64,000 nt of DNA from Amphibalanus amphitrite (taxonomy: Eukaryota; Arthropoda; Thecostraca; Balanomorpha; Balanidae), in the NCBI RefSeq assembly GCF_019059575.1, contig NW_024882204.1:310001-374000 (forward strand), written 5' to 3'. A program made the position numbers and the translations under genes. This document shows, in pieces, positions 35,901 to 47,944 of the stretch (the first letter of the stretch is position 1; each line of letters begins with the position of its first letter). Below the pieces are notes generated by a model that was not told the origin of the DNA, made no database searches, and worked only from the letters and a program-made list of their open reading frames with translations.

Positions 35901-38900
35901 GATATTGACTATCAATCTCAATGATTTGCTTATACACATACAGAAGTATTGCTTGCCCTTTTCAAAGGTAAATTGCGATTCGCACCTCGTGGCCGGTTAT
36001 CCTTATGTCTGACCCCTGCGTGACGGCTGTGTGGTTTGTCCGCAGGTACCTGCCGAGGGCGAGGCCGTGGTGGTGTCGGAGCCGATGCTGCTCGACACCG
36101 CGACCCCGGACCTCCTTTCCGTGACGGTGGAGGCCGGCGGGCGACTGGTGTTCGACCCGGCCGCCGACCTCGCCAAGCTGGCCGCCGAATGGATCAAGGT
36201 GGCCGGCGAACTGCACGTCGGCGCCGAGGACTGTCCGTTCACGGGACAGGCGGAGATCGAGCTGCTCGGCAAGAAGAACGTGACGGTCGGGGTGCAGGTC
36301 CACGAGAACGGCACCGAGTTCAAGGCGCTCGTGGTGGTCGACGGCGGCCGGCTGGAGGTTCACGGCCAACCGAGACAGGCGTGGACCCGCCTGCAGACCA
36401 CCCTTCCTCAGACCACTCGCGAACTGGTGGTCGGCAATGCCCTGTTCAACCACCGCGAGACGGAGAACGTAGCCCACTGGTACCGCGGCTTCATGGGCTA
36501 TCAGTTTAACTCGACCGGCCAGCCGGTGCGGTACATGCGTCTGCGCCGTTCGTGTGACTTCTCAGACCTGGTGACGATGCAGGGCAGCGTTGTGCTGCTG
36601 GTGGTGCAGCGGAAGGTGGAGCTGGATCGCGACCAGCAGCTGGAGCACGCCGCCGACGCGTTCGAGCAGGTGTGCTACGGAGGGGGACAGCGCAGTCACC
36701 TTCGCGACCTCAGCCTCGGCGAGACCGTCGCATGGGCAGCCATCTGCCACGTTGGCCACCCGGAAAACACCATAGAAGAGCTTGGACACCCGGAAGGCGA
36801 CAACTCGGTAACTTCGCGGTTGGTGAAGCAAGTGGGCGATGTCGAGTACTTGGCGCAGTCGGTGACGCGTCTGACCTCCGACTGGCCGTATGAGATCGAC
36901 ATGCTGACGTACACTGCCGGCAACGTTCCGGACGCTCATATTGTTCTGGACGTCAGCAGCAACGTTAGCGACTGGCGCGCCGGCGACACCGTTGCCATCA
37001 CCTCCACGGACTACGACTGGCGGCAGGCGGAGGAGTTCACCCTGCTCGACTGCCCCGACTGCAGTGCCACCCAGATCATGATCGGCTGGCCGGTGCGCTG
37101 GACCCACTGGGGAGAGACGACCGACGGCGTCAACATGGGCGCAGAAGTCGGTCTGCTCAAACGGAACGTGCGAATCCACGGCCGGATGGAAGACGCTTGC
37201 TATGGCGACAACCACTGTGGCAGGTTTAATTTCGACACTTTCGGAGGTCAAATTAAGGTATTTGCTAACTTCGCATCGGTACGCATTGTCAACGCTGAGA
37301 TCTTCCACATGGGTCAAAACTCAGTCCTGGGTGCCTACCCAATCCACTTCCACATGTGTGGCGATGTTGATACAACACGAGAGCTGAGGGCTTACGTACG
37401 TTCCAATGCCATCCATCATACGTTTGCACGTTGCGTGACCGTTCACGGGACCAGCGGTCTCCTAGTGGAGGGTAACATGGCCTACGACCACTTCGGTCAC
37501 TGCTTCTTCTTGGAGGATGGCAGCGAGAAGAGGACGGTGTTCCGCAACAACCTGGGATTCAGCACACGTCGGACGACACTGACGCCGAGCGACCACGGAC
37601 GTGCCTCGACTTTCTGGATCACCAACCCACTCACCACAATGGAGGGCAATGTGGCCGGCGGCTCCGAGGGCTGGGGCATCTGGTACACGTTCCCGCGAAA
37701 ACCAATCGGGCCATCTGCGGCGCTGGATGTCATGGAGCACAATGAAGCAATGAAAACACCGCTTGATCCCTTCATAGACAATGTCGCGCATTCGAATAAC
37801 GAATACGGTCTTCATTTTGATGGCGTGCTTAGATCTAACGGTCATATACATGGCGGCTTCAACTACGACCCACGTGAAGACCCTCTGAACGCAACCAGTC
37901 CCACTGTAGTTGTTACCCTTGACGGCTTCACGGCCTTCAAGAACTACAAGTCGGTGTGGCTTCGGATGTCACGGGTAGTGGCTAAACGCTTTAATATCGC
38001 CGAGAGCGTCGAGGGCGTGGTGTTCGCATGGTCAGGTGCCGGTGAGAAACGTCTCGAGGACTCATTGATCGTTGGAGAGACCGCCAACAAGGGTAGACCG
38101 GAGGGCTGGATCCGGCTGACAAACGGCACTAGCATCTGGTGGGACCGACAGATCCGCATGAACGGCGCAGACAACGCACTTCCCATCATCGGCGTCATCT
38201 TCCACGACACAATCATGTCGCTAAATCGCGTCACCTTTGACCGTTTCGAATCAAACATAGTCAGACCCTCCGGGGGTATCGGCATGCGGCGCAAAATTCG
38301 CCACTACACCTCGCCAGTGAACAGTGTCAGCGGACTGGTGTTCCGCTACGCCGACCCGCTCGAAGGCAACCGTGCGTTCGACGCCAGCGAAGGGCGCGGC
38401 TTCGCCGACCTGGCCGGCAACATTCAGAACGTCATCCGCGATCTGGACGGCTCTCTGACTACATACGCTAACTCCACTGTCGTGAAGCCTTACGACATTC
38501 ACCTGAATGCTCGCTGCGCACCTGTTCCGCAGTGGAACTTGTATGTGTGTCCGACCATGTTCACCAAACTTTTGTTCATGTGGTGGGACCGTAGTGTGGG
38601 CAACCTCAACACGTTCCTCACGCGCAACGATGGAAGCGCTACATTTACCTACGGGGTCAACTTCCAGAACAGCTACGCGCTGAACTCACAGGAGGGCTAC
38701 ATCGTTCACTTCAACACGTCTGTGCCGCGCTACTTCAAAATTCGCCTGGCGGGCGTGGAGGCCGGAGTAGTTCAGACGGTAGGACTTTGCATCGGAAAGG
38801 GAGTGACTCCGCTCACCGTCGAGATGAACTCCGTGCCAGTGCCGTCGTTTGACTCTCTGGACGACCAGGGCGCGGATGTGCACTGGTACCTGGACACAGA

Positions 38901-39126
38901 GGCGGGCGTGCTGTTCTTCCGTTTCAGCTCTCCGTACCATCGCACGGCCGACACGGTGGACGAGTGTCCCGGCCAGGACGGCAAGCCGGCCGGCTGTCCC
39001 GAGGTTCTGGTCGTGCTTCCCTCCAGCAACACGGACGGAGACTGCTCGGGGCGCGCCTACCCGGCGTACAGCACGGAGCCACTCGACTCGACCGGTGGCC
39101 TCACCACCCCCGACTTCACTGCCTAG
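28833..39126 (+). CDS. CEMIP/TMEM2-like secreted protein with G8 domain and parallel beta-helix (2 exons)
   Basis: The vertebrate relatives CEMIP and CEMIP2 (TMEM2) bind and depolymerise hyaluronan; the function here is inferred from similarity. Exon 1 (28833-28958) encodes a signal peptide and the start of the G8 domain. Exon 2 (36046-39126) carries the rest, joining in phase 0 for 1,068 residues. The G8 domain spans about residues 30-130 (KSWSDAASWASG, then LSVTVEAGGRLVFDP). The best family signature is EDACYGDNHCGRFNFDTFGG (about 424-443), followed by YPIHFHMCGDVD (about 474-485) and right-handed beta-helix repeats. No membrane anchor is visible, so it is likely secreted like CEMIP. Oddity: 3.08 kb of coding sequence without an intron, then one 7.1 kb intron full of transposons, while neighbouring genes are split into short exons. 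Confidence 0.9.
29863..29909. repeat. (AAAT)n microsatellite
   Basis: About 11 AAAT units in the CEMIP-like intron. Confidence 0.95.
30282..31729. mobile_element. Foldback element with long GACGTCGG-repeat arms
   Basis: It begins AATCCCAGTAAACATGCCGA and ends in the exact inverse. Both arms (about 30,282-30,546 and 31,505-31,729) consist of many direct and inverted copies of GACGTCGG/CCGACGTC, spaced by GGCC or CAGC linkers. They can therefore pair with themselves and each other. The centre holds unrelated sequence, including a tRNA-like segment. No clear target duplication or transposase is visible. It is nested in the 3-kb element. Confidence 0.75.
31335..31410 (+). repeat. tRNA-derived SINE-like head (tRNA pseudogene)
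   Basis: An A-box-like TGGTGTAGTGG (31345-31355) and a B-box GGTTCGAATCC (31389-31399) lie 33 bases apart. The outer GCTGGCT and CGCCGGC segments pair at six of seven positions like an acceptor stem, but the anticodon arm does not fold well. The B-box portion plus about 70 bp is tandemly repeated (second copy about 31,461-31,530, with CTCGAATCCC). It is best read as a SINE or tRNA-derived piece, not a working tRNA. Confidence 0.6.
33340..34470. repeat. AGGTCA-rich stretch in the CEMIP-like intron
   Basis: About ten AGGTCA/TGACCT half-sites occur, for example three between 33,375 and 33,410 and others near 34,100, 34,270 and 34,435. There are also two copies of a GTTACCGGCCGATTTTC block (near 33,468 and 33,678). 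It resembles the contents of the TTAA elements at 34,593 and 49,915, but no termini were identified. Confidence 0.5.
34593..35470. mobile_element. TTAA-flanked (piggyBac-like) element saturated with AGGTCA half-sites
   Basis: The 878-bp element is flanked by TTAA at 34589-34592 and 35471-35474. Its ends are inverted, CCCTCGCATGTGTG versus CCCTCGCATGTGTA, followed by G-runs and GGACCCCCC blocks. Initial CCC next to TTAA fits piggyBac-type transposition. It has no transposase frame. I count at least 17 exact AGGTCA or TGACCT hexamers, with dense groups at about 34,745-34,785, 34,915-34,942, 35,112-35,168 and 35,297-35,320. Confidence 0.75.
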
Positions 39127-39526
39127 AGGCTGGTCCAGCATGGACAGCCCGCCACACATGACCTCCTCTGGAAGACGATGGAATGTCCACAGATGACCTC
39201 AGCGAGCCGGGTCATCGACAGCAGACCGCGACTCGGCTGACAAAGCAGGGCGTTTCAAAAAGATGTCACCAAAGAACCTGCAGGATAAACGATACATCCG
39301 TCTCGTATGCTTGCATCATGCATAGGTTTGCAATGGATGTTGCAAGCTGAAAGGTGTGCATTATAGTTTTGACACACTACGGATACCGTTTAATTTCGAG
39401 AGTTATTCCTCCGAAAAAAATAATGGGATTTATTTCATACTCTTTTGACGTTACTTTAGCGTGTCTTGTCGAATCCTCCATGTTTGTGAAGTATGTTGAA
39501 TAACGTGCAAAAATTTGTTTTCCTGA

Positions 39527-39532
39527 AATAAA
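39527..39532 (+). other. Poly(A) signal of the CEMIP-like gene
   Basis: AATAAA about 400 bp after the stop codon, ahead of the convergent serine protease homolog gene. Confidence 0.65.
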
Positions 39533-40189
39533 AATTGCATGAAATTGAATGAATTTGAAAGAACGCCGGCTGACTCAGTAACACACGTTGTATGTTCCCT
39601 CAGAGGACATACAGACTAAAGAAGGGAAAAATAAAGGCCAAGCAAGATCGCTCTACGCTCGCCTGCCATTTTTTTTTATTTGAAGCATTTGTGACGCCTT
39701 CATTATAACTACACGCCTTAGCCCGGTGTCCATATAAATTCTTGACCAAACCGCGTGTCATTCAACCTGAAATAACTTAAGTTGAAATTATTATGAAAGT
39801 GCCGGACACAAGAGTCTAGAACAGTTGAAGCTAAGCTACATATCAAATCAAAGTCATGCTGTGCCGGTTTTTAATTATCATTTATGCATTTTTGTTAAAC
39901 TCGCTGTGTTTTCATACTTATCGATCAATTGACGGAGCCAATGCATTTTGGGCTTGAACAGCATCCGATTTAATAAAAAGGAAGACGGCTTCAAACAAAG
40001 CACTTTCGAGCTATGCTTGTATTTCCCAAAAATAACACATCCAGAGCTCCAGAAACTCGAAAGCCGCTCATCATAGCTGAATCACTGGCCGAGTAAGGCC
40101 GGGCGTCGAGGCGTCGTGCGCAGTGACTACCTTTGAGGGTCGGCAGGGTCGCGGTCTGCCGCAGCACTCTGTATTTCTCAGTCGCAGCG

Positions 40190-43100
40190 CTAGTACGACG
40201 GTCGGCTGGTCAGCGAGTCGAGAGCGCTGCGGATCCATGGCATCAGGGCCACCACGTCAGCGTACACTCCGGGAACACCGGCCTGGTGGCAGTTGATCCC
40301 CCTGAGGAGCGAGAGAGATACGTCCGGGTGAGAAGGGGTGGGTGACACACCGGGTGAAGCATTTAAAACCATAGTCAAAGTCGGCTCTGATCTACTACCA
40401 GGTTGCTCACAAGACAAGACATATAGCGCGGTTTATTTAACAATAGAGTTTTACCGCCAGTGAGTACCATATCTAGGTTGAGCTTTGATCCGTCAGGTTT
40501 GAATATAATGCGTCTAATATACATCACAAACATCGAAATAAGTTCAAGGTCCCAGCGCGGTTACCTTTTGCAGTCTAGTAACCAGGACCATGTTCGCTAT
40601 GCACCCGTAACTGGCTCCAATGCACGAGTTTGGCCAGTCCCATTCGCCCGGCTCGGGAAGGAACGAAACAGAATAAGCGGTCGGCCGTGAGGCACTCACC
40701 AGGCCACGATGCCGACCTGGACAAAGGTCTCCTCGTCGTCGTACTGTGCCGACGTGTCGCGGCAGACGAGCGGCGAGCCGCCGTCGCCCAGGCACGTGTC
40801 CACGTTCGGTTCGCCGCCGGCACACACGAACGTGTCATGCAGCTCAAACCACTTGCTCAGCCGAGTCTGCCGCAACTGGGTCTGACAGCTACCGCTCTCC
40901 ACCGTGCGCAGCGGCACCTTCTTCAACAGGTTCGGGTAGAAGGCATTGTCTGCGGGCAGGGGAAGGATGGACATGATGTCGATGGAAGAAGTCATTCATT
41001 TGATTTTTGAGTTATGTGTAAAAATAACACGTGCCACCGTGAGATGTGTTGCAATGTCGTTGTCAGGCAGCGCCAGACAGTGTTTACATGCAGTGCTCGG
41101 AGTTGCCCTGGCAAACATTCAAAGCCGAGCAGAACCACCGCCGTGTGCATGATCGATGGCAGGGCGCCTTATGTAAACTAAGGTGTAGCATGTGTTCAAA
41201 ATCCAACTCCATCTCCTGCCAGAATCGTCGCCTCAAGAAAGATAAATACCGATTGGCAAAATCATTGCTGGAGGACATGCTAACATCTGCCACCAGACAA
41301 TTTACGATTTGAGCCTTCGCGCTTATATGTTTCACGATCCATGGGCATTGGGCATAAAAGTTATTTGTTCATCTGAGGAGGAAGCACGAGGAACTCTGAT
41401 GTGATTGCCCCCTTAGGTATTTGGTACCTCATGGAACTAAAGCTTGGGTCTAAAAAATGCAATGTGCTTTTGATCAGAATAAGCCGACAGTACCAAAGCT
41501 TCAGCTGTCAGGCAAACCGAATTTCAAATGGCAGCTTAAAAAAAGCATCCCAAGGGTACAGAAGCGCTACTTTCCAGCAATAGCCATGTCTTAACGCCTG
41601 ATATAATTTCAATGCCATCCACTTATAGCGCAGCCTCAGCCTGCCGTCGACCTTGAATCCTAGTCGTCGCCTCGCAAAGGGGTGGCTGGTGGGGTTGGGC
41701 GAAGTGGCCATAACCGGCGAAGCAGTCACGGCCGTGTTTGCAGCTAAGCAAAACAACGTTCCACGTACGGAGTCGGAGTGTTTAGTGCACTCCGTCACAC
41801 ACCTGCCACACTCACACGTGCAAAGAGCGTGTCGTTGAAAGAATGATAAGGCATTGCCCGGGGCTGTCCGGAATGACGGCAAAATGAGAGAGGCAGGTCA
41901 CGCAACGGGATATTTAGGGGCCTGTCCAGAACACGACGAAGGTTATCGCGTTGAATTTGTCACAAGTTTTACGTTTAAAATTATACCACTCGGCCAATTT
42001 ATCATCTGCACGCCGATTAAATGCACGCTAACGACAAGCATATTTTACAAGTTACGTATAGAAAGTGTAAATAATTCAATGATTGGTTTCTTACATGCAT
42101 GGGTTTGAGACCCTGGCCCTTGCCCTATCCCTCGAGTCAGCGCAACTATGTTATCGACCTCTTGTGGCAAGTGCTGTCGACTGCAGTTTGGATCGAAACC
42201 TCAAAATTAATATAAGCAGTAAAATTATTGTGCTCAGAGGATCACTTCCAAATGCAGAAAACATCGAACCCTACGCTCCCGTCTGGGACTGGCCCGACAC
42301 CTCACTCACCAAACGATTCCTGGCCCCAGCCGGTGGCGTAACAGTCGGCAAAGTCGATGTTGTGGTCGCCATCGTCGGGCAGGCAGATGGTGTTGATGTG
42401 GGCGTCGGTCTCGACAGGTGACTCGAGCCGCAGAAGTGCCACATCGTAGTGGAGCGAGTCCGAGGCGAACTGCTGGTGCACCACCACCTCGGCGACGGCG
42501 CGGTCCTCGTGCGGGTAGACGGTGTCGGCGTTGTTGGTGTCCCATTCGCCAACTCGAGCCACTAAACGCTCGGCGCGGTACCTGCAGATCAGCAGCGCAC
42601 CGGTATTAGCCGGGTACTAGACACAGTACAACAGCGTGTCATGAAGAGATACCACGCTAAGCCTGTCACAATCGGTAAAGGTTGGCAGGCGCACTTCTGC
42701 ATTACAGCAGAGTCATCAATTAAAGACTACTGATAGACGAACTACTGACGAACGTGACATCACACAGAAGGGAGTAGGAGCGTAATCAAATAACGTAATG
42801 CGGCACATGCTACCTGACCAACTGCCCACATATCAGCGACGTCGCCGTCGGTCGATTGTAAGTAACCCCGCTCACTTGTAGACGCAGTGGGCGGCCGTTA
42901 GCACAACGTTCGGTGCGATCAGCGAACCCCCGCAGAGATACTTGTTCTTGTGCGTCTTGCCGGAAGATGAGACCAGCCTCAGTGCCACCATCCAGGGGAA
43001 CTCGCCGAGACGAGCGGCCTGAGACAAACGATAACGAATTAGTCAATGGGCTGTTCCTTTTGTCAATGGTTCCAGCAATGAGTTGTGTGCAATAGGTTCG

Positions 43101-45476
43101 GCAACGCCATTACAGGTTCCTTTAGGATTCGCCGTGTGTGTTTAGGTATTCTTATCGAGAGAATTTGCAGATACCAAAGCATTTAACAGTGTTGACTTAA
43201 GCATTACTTCCATGATGATTCAATGCCTACTACCCTTGCCGACGCTAGCATGGATCATAATGCCTTAACACCAGGGGTAGTGTGTGGCGGCTCACCTCTC
43301 CGGAGACAACCCGCCGGTCGAGCCGGATCGGGGAGCGGGTGCCGCAGCCGAGCGGTCTCCAGGAGACGGGCTGGCGCCGGTCCCGGTGTCGGCAGCACAC
43401 GTGGCCCGGCTGGCAGCGCGAGTCCACCGTCGCCGCCGTGCCGCCGGCCGAGAAGCTGCGCACGCTGATGATGCCCACGCCGGAGGTGTTGATGAGCCCG
43501 TCCTCGTCGCACAGGTAGTCGGGCACACACTCGCACTCGGCCAAGCCGTAGTGTGAGAGACCGCCAGTGCTGCTTAGGTGCACTGCCGAGCCATCGGCGC
43601 CGGCCGTGGCCGCCTCGGCGTGCTGCCCGGAGACGTACAGCGAGGCACGCCCGTCGCCATCGACAGACGACGCCGCCACGCTGGGCCCGCCGCCGCTGGA
43701 GCCGCCATGTGCCGAGCCGGCCGAGGCGCCGTGACCCGACTCGGTCGAGTAGACGCTGCGAGAGGCGCTGGCTACCCTACCTCCACCCGAAATCGCTCCT
43801 CCGGCTGAAGACGAAAGCACCTCAGGAGAAGCCGAGGCGTGTCCTGCGGTGAAGGACGGACCTCCAACGGGACCGGTTGATGTGGAAACGCTCTCAGCTG
43901 CGGAAGAGGCGTCTTCGCCTGACGTATGGGCGCGGCTAGCTTGAGGATGCGTGCCACTGCCGATGCCGCTACCCCGACCACCCTCACCTCCCGTGTGTAG
44001 TCCCGATGAGGAGGGGAATGTTTCGACGTCCGAGCTAAAGTGGCCAACATCGGTCTGCTCCGAGTATACTTCCTGTTGGACGGTCTCATCGTGCACGGTG
44101 ACGGCGTGCTCGTGACCGCCAGCCCCGTGCACCTGGTGTCCTGCCGACAGCGCCACACCAGACGGGCCCAGCGAAGCGGAAGCGTGGCCGGACACCCCGG
44201 ACACACGGGTTCCCGAGGAACCATAGCCAGATGACACGCCAGTGACTGAGACCAGGATTCCATGTCCCTGACCAACGGTGCTGAACGGTCTGATGGCCTT
44301 ATGCACTTCGTCGCCACCCACATGTTCGAACTCGGCAGCGTGCGTCTGGGAGACTCCAGTGGCGGTTGATCCGGTTCCACTCACTCCCAGTCCTCCTCCT
44401 ACGCCGACCCCCGCCGAAGACGCTCCGCCCGGCACTATCCAGGACGCGTTGAAGGAGGTCGCGGGCACGCAGACCAGGCCGCTGCTTGCTGCGTCTCTGA
44501 CAATGATGCGCGGCGCCTTCACTTTCGACGAACCAAAGTGTTGGCTGACGATGAAACGTGCATTGTTGAGAATATAAGAGGTTGATAGCGTGAGTCGAGA
44601 TTGAGAGGCAAAGAGCGCAAGTTCCTTGATAGCAGCCTGTGCTCGAGCATACGCCTCGCGCGCGCTCTCACGGGCGTCGGCGAGACCAGACTGTGCTTCA
44701 GAGTAGGCATCCTGCGCGCTCGCATAAGCCTCACCGACGCTGGCATACGCACTTTCGTGGGCTTGCTGTGCAGTGACGTAGGCTGAGCCTACGTCAGTAT
44801 GAGCACTTTCATGCGCCTGTTGCGCACCAAAATGAGCTGCGTGTAGGGTAGACCCAGCTTCTTCGTGCGCCTGCTGTGCTCTGTAATGGGCGTCACCTAG
44901 GGTAGACCCAGCCTCTTCGTGCGCCTGCTGCGCACTATGATGGGCGGCGCCAAGGGTAGAACCCGCCTCTTGGTGTGCCTGCTGCGCGCTAAAATGGGCG
45001 GCTCCCAGAGAAGCTTGCGCGTCTTCATGTGCTTCTTTTGCACTGAAATGAGCAGCGCCTAGCGAGGCATGCGCATTCTCGTGTGCCTGCTGTGCACCGA
45101 AATGGGCGGCACCTAGGGACGCGTGTGCCCTCTCATGCGCTTGTTGGGCGTCAAAATGGGCGGCACCTAGGGTTGCGTGAGCACTTCCATGCTCCAGTGG
45201 CGCGCTCAAACGAGGGCCACCAATGCCGTGCGCACGCTGGCCAGTCTGCTGTCCGTACTGGACAGATGGCTGGTCCACAGAGCCGCTGTGCACGACTTTC
45301 GACGGACGGTGGATCTTTGAGTGACCGCGGCCTGAGTGTCCCCTGTGAGCGCCATACCCTGACTGGGCCGGGACGCTAGCCCCACCGGACTGAACAGGGT
45401 AGCTCGGGCTGTATGCCAAAGACACAACACAAAACCATGCCAGACAGGCCAGCACAGCCGCAGCAAAGTACTTCAT
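40190..45476 (-). CDS. Clip-domain serine protease homolog (catalytically dead) with N-terminal helical repeats, 5 coding exons
   Basis: Arthropod relatives (PPAF-II, masquerade) are non-catalytic cofactors in prophenoloxidase activation or adhesion. Coding exons: 45476-43296, 43018-42876, 42581-42310, 40949-40700, 40301-40190. Phases agree, giving 985 residues. Residues 1-21 are a signal peptide. Ten 18-residue Ala/His/Gln-rich repeats fill about 100-279. A Gly/Ser/Val-rich region occupies about 350-640. The clip domain (about 648-695) has cysteine pattern CxC, x5, C, x31, C, x5, CC. The protease-like domain is 728-985. His771 (LTAAHC) and Asp821 (YDVALL) are kept. The GDSGGPL motif reads GDGGSPLVC (920-928), with Gly922 at the catalytic Ser site, so no peptidase activity is expected. 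The N-terminal exon, far longer than in usual clip homologs, is the unusual part. Confidence 0.92.
44640..45179 (-). repeat. Ten tandem 54-bp coding repeats (18-residue units)
   Basis: On the minus strand the units read like [18 protein letters not shown]. Early units are nearly identical and later ones drift ([18 protein letters not shown]). Eighteen residues make exactly five turns of an alpha helix, so each unit repeats the same helical face. Ala, Gln, Glu and His dominate and Pro is absent. A rod-like amphipathic helix of about 27 nm is inferred. Confidence 0.85.
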
Positions 45477-46206
45477 CGCTGGTCTGCAAGAAGTCAAGGA
45501 AAAAGGTCAGTCATCGTAGAACATGCGATGCCAAAAAGAAGACATTCTCCATAACCGAAACTAATCTGCGTAAAAGCCCGCAGAGGGGGAAAGGGGATAC
45601 ACCGTGCCGTCCATCATTTAGCTGCAGCTTCGGCAAGAAAGCGAGCGGTCTGTCTTTTCAAGACGCAGCGACTGGTCTCCAGGTCTCAGGTCAAAAGGTG
45701 ACCTCTGAGGTAAGGTCAAAACGCGAGGTCGGGGATCGAGTTCGGATTAACGCCTTCTCCAAAAATGGTCGTGTGGCAGCGACTTTGACACAGTCTTATT
45801 TGTCTTGTCCAGCAGCGTCATAAGGCATAGGACGTTCTATTTGCTTGGATAAGATTATGTTGGGCGTTGACCTCTGTTTGAAGTCTGCCTAAATCCACTC
45901 AGAACACAATTATCAGGAGAAAAATCGCCAGCTGCCACCTGTAACGGTGTATTATTTTTTAAATTCATATATTTGCATTTATTTTCAAAACACAAAAAAC
46001 ATTGAATTGCTCATAACTTAGCATTTTTTCTACTAAACCAAGCGAAAATTTCACATGCAATACAAAATTGACGTAGAAGCTAGGTACATGAAACATGAAT
46101 GCTATAACATTATTAGCTCTCGAGTTGTCGCGAATAGTTAGCAGCCCCCTCCGCCAATGGCTACTAATGGCAGTGGAGCAGACGATGTGATGATCTGCCT
46201 ACTTAC

Positions 46207-46270
46207 CTACCGGGTTGTCCCACGGCGGTGACGATCCGCTGACCACTGACGCCTCCGCGGCCGCTGACGT
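46207..46270 (-). promoter_or_regulatory. Noncoding first exon of the serine protease homolog gene
   Basis: A strong donor (GTAG followed by GTAAGT) ends this segment at 46,207. The matching acceptor (TTCTTGCAG) is just before 45,483, seven bases ahead of the start codon. The upstream edge is estimated from the TATA box at 46,299-46,305. Intron 45,484-46,206 contains an AGGTCA/TGACCT cluster near 45,680-45,720. Confidence 0.55.
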
Positions 46271-46298
46271 CTGGCAGCGGGTGGCAGCAGCCGCCCGC

Positions 46299-46305
46299 CT
46301 ATATA
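46299..46305 (-). promoter_or_regulatory. TATA box of the serine protease homolog gene
   Basis: Reads TATATAG on the minus strand, about 30 bases upstream of the inferred first exon and followed by a GC-rich leader. Confidence 0.55.
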
Positions 46306-46309
46306 CACA

Positions 46310-47690
46310 GCCGGCAGAGCTGACGGCCACACGGCCTGCACTGCACGGCTCCTGGGAATGCCGAGCCGCCAATTGACGTCAAAAGAAATCGAATTTACCG
46401 GCTAAACTTTCTGCATAATGAGAAACCGATGATGCTCTTCTGTCTTACAACTGCGTAAATCTGAACGGGTAATACACAAAATTTAACTTGGAATATGCAA
46501 AACCATGTTCACAGCAACTTACCTTCATATACACGGGCATCCAGAAACACTGGCAGGCTTCGAGTCTTCCAAAAACACAATCTTTGATGCAGCGGCCGTC
46601 TCACAGAATATTGGTTCAACCGTTTCACAATTCGCCTTCAATATCAGCACTCAATGCTGTTCCTGCTTTGAACCACGGGGAATACCTCGAGGCAGGGAGT
46701 TTGTTTACACCTCCTCCGTCCAACTCGGCTCCTGGTCCACGCCAAAACAGAGGGCAAACGGCGTTCGAAAGTTGGCCAAAGCGCATCAGAAAGTATCTAT
46801 GTCAATAAGAAAGACAATGTTGGATTACCGGACACCTAATGTAATAAAAGTAGAGATTTGTTTGTAGGTACTCATGCGTATACTCAGCACGGGTGAATGT
46901 TTTATCCCTAGAGCACTTATGTTTAGTTCATCAACGCCTCAACTCACTTCTCCTCAAGACCAACCAGTCCAACACCTAAGCTCGGAAAATCATACCAATA
47001 AGACAACAGAGTGACTGAGGAATGGACTAAGTTGCACTGAGAAACGGACATTGCAACGAAAGTTAGCTCAAAGCTCCGAAAGCTCCGTAACAATAAATGC
47101 AAGGAATTGTTCTTCTCCCTATTCCTAAAAACTATAGCGGCTTTCTAGAATAGATCAACAGACTAAGCCCAGCGATGATTTTGAACGTGTGCATGGGCGA
47201 TCCTGCCGCGGCCGAGCAGCCGGTATAACGTCGCCTGCCGAACGCTGGGCGGCTCGGGTCGCCGTGTTTACTGAATGCAGACGGCTGGGAATCCACACTC
47301 ACCGCCGCACGGGCCTGTCTGTTTATCCAAAAATATCACAATATAGACTCGAGTCGGAGCGCCAGCTGTCACTATTCGAAAGCAGGGTCACCGGAGAGCA
47401 GGGTCCAGCATCGTCACCGAACGTTATCCTCCAAGAAGCATCTCACATAATACCCAATACAATGTATCAACAGAGTGGTACAAAACGGTCAGCACTTGAG
47501 ACCTTCTCCTCGATTATTCTTATAATAATGAAATATAAATATATTCGTTGGCCAAAGTTCTTAACGAACAAAACTCCTATCGTATTGATCCATCAACAAA
47601 TCAAGGTAAAAGTCGTAAGATACCAAAAGAAAAGAAAAACTAATAACTATCTATTCCCGAAAATGTCAACACAAACTAATAAAGGGAATC
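46310..47690. other. Intergenic DNA with no supported gene
   Basis: The longest open frame (47,189-47,779, plus) has no domain, and its composition shifts from GC-rich to AT-rich midway, so it was not called. The frames at 46,488-46,867 overlap one another and lack support. Confidence 0.45.
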
Positions 47691-47698
47691 GTCGCATC

Positions 47699-47704
47699 TT
47701 TATT
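47699..47704 (-). other. Candidate poly(A) signal of the Spc24-like gene
   Basis: Minus-strand AATAAA about 240 bp beyond the stop codon. Confidence 0.45.
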
Positions 47705-47944
47705 GAACACTCACAACAAGCAGATGCCAACAAGATTATGAGCCATGCGAGACGAGAGGGCCGGTGCCCAGAAGCGTGATGAAGATGATACCAATGACGA
47801 TCGAGACGTTAGCACGCAACACCCAGTATAGAACACGACGTCTCACTACCACCATCTTCAGTCCTCTTATAGCGCAAGTTATAGCGATACACAACATACA
47901 CGACAGAAAAGAAGAGAAAAGTCTTTGTAAAAACACGTGTGAAT

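Noticed and set aside
43772..44380. Overlapping frames inside the serine protease homolog exon
   Set aside because: They are shadows of the long GC-rich coding exon, which carries the signal peptide, clip domain and correct splice phases.
47189..47779. Plus-strand frame of 196 codons
   Set aside because: No domain, abrupt composition change within the frame, and no promoter or splice context.
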